From DASVXQ01 sp036392615 (GTDB lineage: Bacteria; Actinomycetota; CALGFH01): a stretch of 8,724 nucleotides of DNA. The position numbers were made by a program, and so were the translations under genes. Shown here piece after piece: positions 6,539-8,724 of this stretch; within the stretch, counting starts at the first letter, position 1, and each line of letters begins with the position of its first letter. The notes below the pieces were generated by a model. The model had not been told where the DNA came from. It worked only from the letters and a program-made list of their open reading frames with translations, and made no database searches. The DNA lies in the NCBI GenBank assembly GCA_036392615.1, contig DASVXQ010000157.1:1-8724 (forward strand), given 5' to 3'.

Positions 6539-8377
6539 GTGGCCGGCCGCATCCGTGAGGAGTCGATCGCTGAGGTGCGGTCGGCGACCGACATCGTCGC
6601 CCTGGTCGGCGAGTACGTCGCCCTCCGACCCGCCGGCGGCACCCGCATGAAGGGCCTCTGCCCCTTCCATCAGGAAAAGACCCCATCCTTCACGGTCGAC
6701 TCAAACCGCGCACACTGGCACTGTTTCGGCTGCTCAGAGGGCGGGGACGCGATCGACTTCCTGCGGAAGCAGGAGACCCTGTCGTTCACCGAGGCGGTCG
6801 AGCGGCTGGCGCGGCGGGCGGGGGTCGAGCTGCGCTACGAGGGGCGCTCGGCGGGGGAGCGGGGGAGCCTGGGGCGCAAGAGCCGCCTGGTGGCCGCCCA
6901 CACCGAGGCGGTCGCCTTCTATCACCGCACCCTGCTCGAGTCGCCCGACGCGCGGCCGGCGCGCGACTACCTGCGCTCGCGCGGCTTCGACCGCGCCACG
7001 GCCGAGCGCTTCCGGCTCGGCTGGGCGCCGGCGAGCTCCTGGGAGGCGCTGGTCGACCACCTGCGCGGCAAGGGCTTCCGGCCCGAGGAGCTGACCGAGG
7101 CCGGGCTGGCCCGCACCGGCAGCCGCGGGCTGCGCGACGCCTTCCACGCCCGTGTGCTGTTCCCGATCTTCGACGTCGCCGGCGACCCGGTCGCCTTCGG
7201 CGGCCGCCTGCTGGACGACGGTGGCAACCAGCCGAAATACATCAACACCTCGGAGACTCCGATCTGGCTCAAGGGAAAGGTCCTGTACGGCCTCAATTGG
7301 GCCAAGGTTCCGATCGTGCAGGCCGGCTTCGCGGTGGTGGTCGAGGGCTACACCGACGTGATCGCCTGCCATCGCGCGGGCGCGCCGCAGGCGGTGGCCA
7401 CCTGTGGCACCGCGCTCCGGTCCGACCATTTCAAATTGCTCAGTCGTTTTACCGAGCGGGTGATTCTGGCGTTCGACGCCGACACGGCCGGCTCCAAAGC
7501 GGCCGAGCGGGGCATCGGCGAGCTGGTCGCCGCCCCCGAGGCGTCCCTGTCGGCCCACGTGCTGACCATGCCGGCCGGCCTCGACCCGGCCGACTTCGTC
7601 GCCCAGCGCGGCGGCGACGCCTTCCGCGAGCTGCTCGCCGAGGCGCGGCCGCTGGTGCGCTGGTGGCTCGACTGGAAGCTGGCCCAGTTCGACCTGCGCG
7701 GCCCCGAGGGCAAGGCACGCGCCGCCCGCGAGCTCATGCCGGTCCTGCGCAGCATCCCGGACTCGTTGCAGCGCACCGAGTACGCGCGCTCGGTGGTGCA
7801 GCGGCTCCACCTCGACGAGCGCGACTACCTGGCGATGGTCGCCGGCCAGCGGCCCGCCATGACCGTCGAGGCGGCGGGTGTCGCCAAGGCGCCGCCGCGC
7901 TCGCGCAGCCCGCAGGCCCGGGTCGAGTGCGAGGCGCTGAAGTTCGCGCTCCAGCATCCCGACTGGACCGCCGAGGTGGCGGAGCGCTGGGAGGACGACT
8001 GGTTCACCACCCCGGCGACCAAGGGCTCGTTCTCCGCCCTGAGCAAGGCGGGCGGGGTCGGCGTAGCGCTCGAGCTGGTGCTGGAGGCGGCCGCCAACGA
8101 GAGCGAGCGCAAGTTCCTGCGCGGCCTGGCCATCGAGGCATTCGCGGCGGAAGAGAACCGGGCGTACGCTGACGAGGTCTTTCGGCGACTCGAGGAGTTT
8201 CGGCTCACGCGGGTGATCGACCTGCTCAAAGGAACACTGCAGCGCATGAATCCAGTGGAGCGGCCGGACGAGTACACTCAATTCTTCGAAGAACTCATCG
8301 CCCTCGAGGCCCGACGGCGAGCCCTGCGGGAGCCGCGGTCAGGAGGCGACGGTCCCCCTCCGACGCGCACACAGTAG
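6539..8377 (+). CDS. dnaG: DNA primase
   Basis: DnaG makes the RNA primers for lagging-strand synthesis at the replication fork, working with the DnaB helicase. The 612-residue length is within the bacterial range. The N-terminal CHC2 zinc domain (about 1-100) has ligands Cys41, His44, Cys62 and Cys65 (LCPFHQEKTPSF and WHCFGCSEGGDAIDF). The catalytic core follows with RVLFPIFD, VAFGGRLLDD and KYINTSETPIWLKGKVLYGL. The Toprim metal site is Glu269 in VVEGYTDVIA and Asp313/Asp315 in AFDADTAG. The region from about 460 to 600 is the C-terminal helicase-interacting part, less conserved, and ends in a Gly/Pro-rich tail. Codons just before the DAD motif are unusually A/T-ending for this gene. rpoD starts 53 bp downstream, so the two are probably co-transcribed. 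rpsU, the usual enterobacterial partner, is absent here. Confidence 0.97.
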   Translation: MAGRIREESIAEVRSATDIVALVGEYVALRPAGGTRMKGLCPFHQEKTPSFTVDSNRAHWHCFGCSEGGDAIDFLRKQETLSFTEAVERLARRAGVELRYEGRSAGERGSLGRKSRLVAAHTEAVAFYHRTLLESPDARPARDYLRSRGFDRATAERFRLGWAPASSWEALVDHLRGKGFRPEELTEAGLARTGSRGLRDAFHARVLFPIFDVAGDPVAFGGRLLDDGGNQPKYINTSETPIWLKGKVLYGLNWAKVPIVQAGFAVVVEGYTDVIACHRAGAPQAVATCGTALRSDHFKLLSRFTERVILAFDADTAGSKAAERGIGELVAAPEASLSAHVLTMPAGLDPADFVAQRGGDAFRELLAEARPLVRWWLDWKLAQFDLRGPEGKARAARELMPVLRSIPDSLQRTEYARSVVQRLHLDERDYLAMVAGQRPAMTVEAAGVAKAPPRSRSPQARVECEALKFALQHPDWTAEVAERWEDDWFTTPATKGSFSALSKAGGVGVALELVLEAAANESERKFLRGLAIEAFAAEENRAYADEVFRRLEEFRLTRVIDLLKGTLQRMNPVERPDEYTQFFEELIALEARRRALREPRSGGDGPPPTRTQ

Positions 8378-8395
8378 AGGGGAGTGACGTCCCCT
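8378..8395 (+). terminator. Short hairpin in the dnaG-rpoD spacer (attenuator or processing site)
   Basis: AGGGGA (8378-8383) pairs with TCCCCT (8390-8395) around GTGACG, starting at the base after the dnaG stop codon. A 6-bp stem without a T-tract is unlikely to stop all transcription. Position suggests partial attenuation or RNA processing, like the cleavage known between dnaG and rpoD in the E. coli operon. The comparison is inference. Confidence 0.35.
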
Positions 8396-8430
8396 GGACG
8401 TTCCGTACGACACGAGAGGTACTTGACCAC

Positions 8431-8724
8431 ATGGCCATGGCCAAGGAAGCCCAGATCGACGAGGTGCGCGAGCTCGTCACCAAGGGCAAGGAACGCGGCT
8501 TCCTCACCAACGAAGAAGTGATCGAGGCGCTGGCGCCGGTCGACGTGTCGGCCGAGCAGATGGACAACATCCTCCAGCATCTGCAGGACGAGAACATCGA
8601 GGTCGTCGAGATGGTCGACGAGCTCGACGCGGAGGAGTTCGCGCGGGAGGCGCGTTCGGCCAGGGACGAGGAGCTGGCGCTCAAGGCGCCGACCAACGAC
8701 CCGGTGCGGATGTACCTCAAGGAG
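8431..8724 (+). CDS. rpoD: Primary RNA polymerase sigma factor, N-terminal part
   Basis: Ninety-eight codons are present before the window ends. Residues 6-60 are a region 1.1 (QIDEVRELVTKGKERGFLTN, then EEVIEALAPVDVSAEQMDNI, then LQHLQDENIEVVE), which keeps free sigma off promoter DNA. A short acidic linker follows. NDPVRMYLKE at 89-98 is the start of region 1.2, the invariant opening of group 1 sigma factors. The protein resembles Bacillus SigA in layout and lacks the long Lys/Ala-rich extension of Streptomyces HrdB. AGAGG (8415-8419) precedes the first ATG by 11 bases; a second in-frame ATG at 8437 is farther from it, so the first is preferred. It is downstream of dnaG and likely in the same operon, though it may also have its own promoter. 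Confidence 0.95.
   Translation, partial: MAMAKEAQIDEVRELVTKGKERGFLTNEEVIEALAPVDVSAEQMDNILQHLQDENIEVVEMVDELDAEEFAREARSARDEELALKAPTNDPVRMYLKE

Noticed and set aside
6734..8281. Minus-strand open frame across dnaG
   Set aside because: It is antisense to the zinc, Toprim and C-terminal regions of primase, and its own composition is biased and motif-free.
8395..8425. Separate promoter for rpoD (TGGACG with TACTTG)
   Set aside because: The spacing is 19 nt and the -10 lacks the final T. It would start transcription at the ATG although an SD is present upstream.

Overview
The window comes from a high-GC bacterium, most likely an actinomycete-type lineage (Actinomycetota). Third codon positions are almost always G or C, GTG starts with strong Shine-Dalgarno (SD) sequences occur, and a DUF1707 protein is present; that family is typical of actinobacteria. 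The primary sigma factor at the right edge begins directly with region 1.1. It lacks the long Lys/Ala-rich N-terminal extension I know from Streptomyces and Mycobacterium, so a deep-branching lineage is possible. This placement is inference.

Layout. At 1-94 (minus strand) lies the first 31 codons of a gene that runs off the left edge. A well-formed promoter (TTGACC, 17 nt, TAGTTT) places its transcription start on the A of its own ATG, and a 21-bp dyad covers part of that promoter. Upstream of it on the same strand is a secreted or membrane-anchored class 2 lipase/esterase (180-977). Divergently transcribed is ppdK, pyruvate phosphate dikinase (1065-3782). A convergent spacer of under 200 bp follows and is full of RNA-structure elements: two near-identical hairpins in opposite orientation (3791-3816 and 3910-3935), a predicted three-way-junction fold between them (3825-3872) and a degenerate second copy of part of it. 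A DUF421 (YetF-like) membrane protein (3969-4526, minus) converges on this spacer, and its last codons form a 16-bp perfect hairpin.

From 4635 to the right edge everything reads on the plus strand: a dGTPase-like HD phosphohydrolase (dgt), a DUF1707 plus two-TM membrane protein, DNA primase (dnaG) and the start of the primary sigma factor (rpoD). This is the dnaG-rpoD 'macromolecular synthesis' core without rpsU in this window. dgt sits upstream, linking dNTP pool control, replication priming and the housekeeping sigma factor. The DUF1707 gene is an accessory member between dgt and dnaG.

Most genes here are conserved housekeeping genes, and I see no defence system, CRISPR array, insertion sequence, tRNA or rRNA. 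The least ordinary parts are non-coding: the composite inverted-repeat element between ppdK and the DUF421 gene, and the leaderless, dyad-covered promoter at the left edge. At protein level the notable points are an Asn in place of the regulatory Thr beside the catalytic His of PPDK, and a Cys in the HD signature of the dGTPase-like protein. No gene-free stretch exceeds 300 bases.
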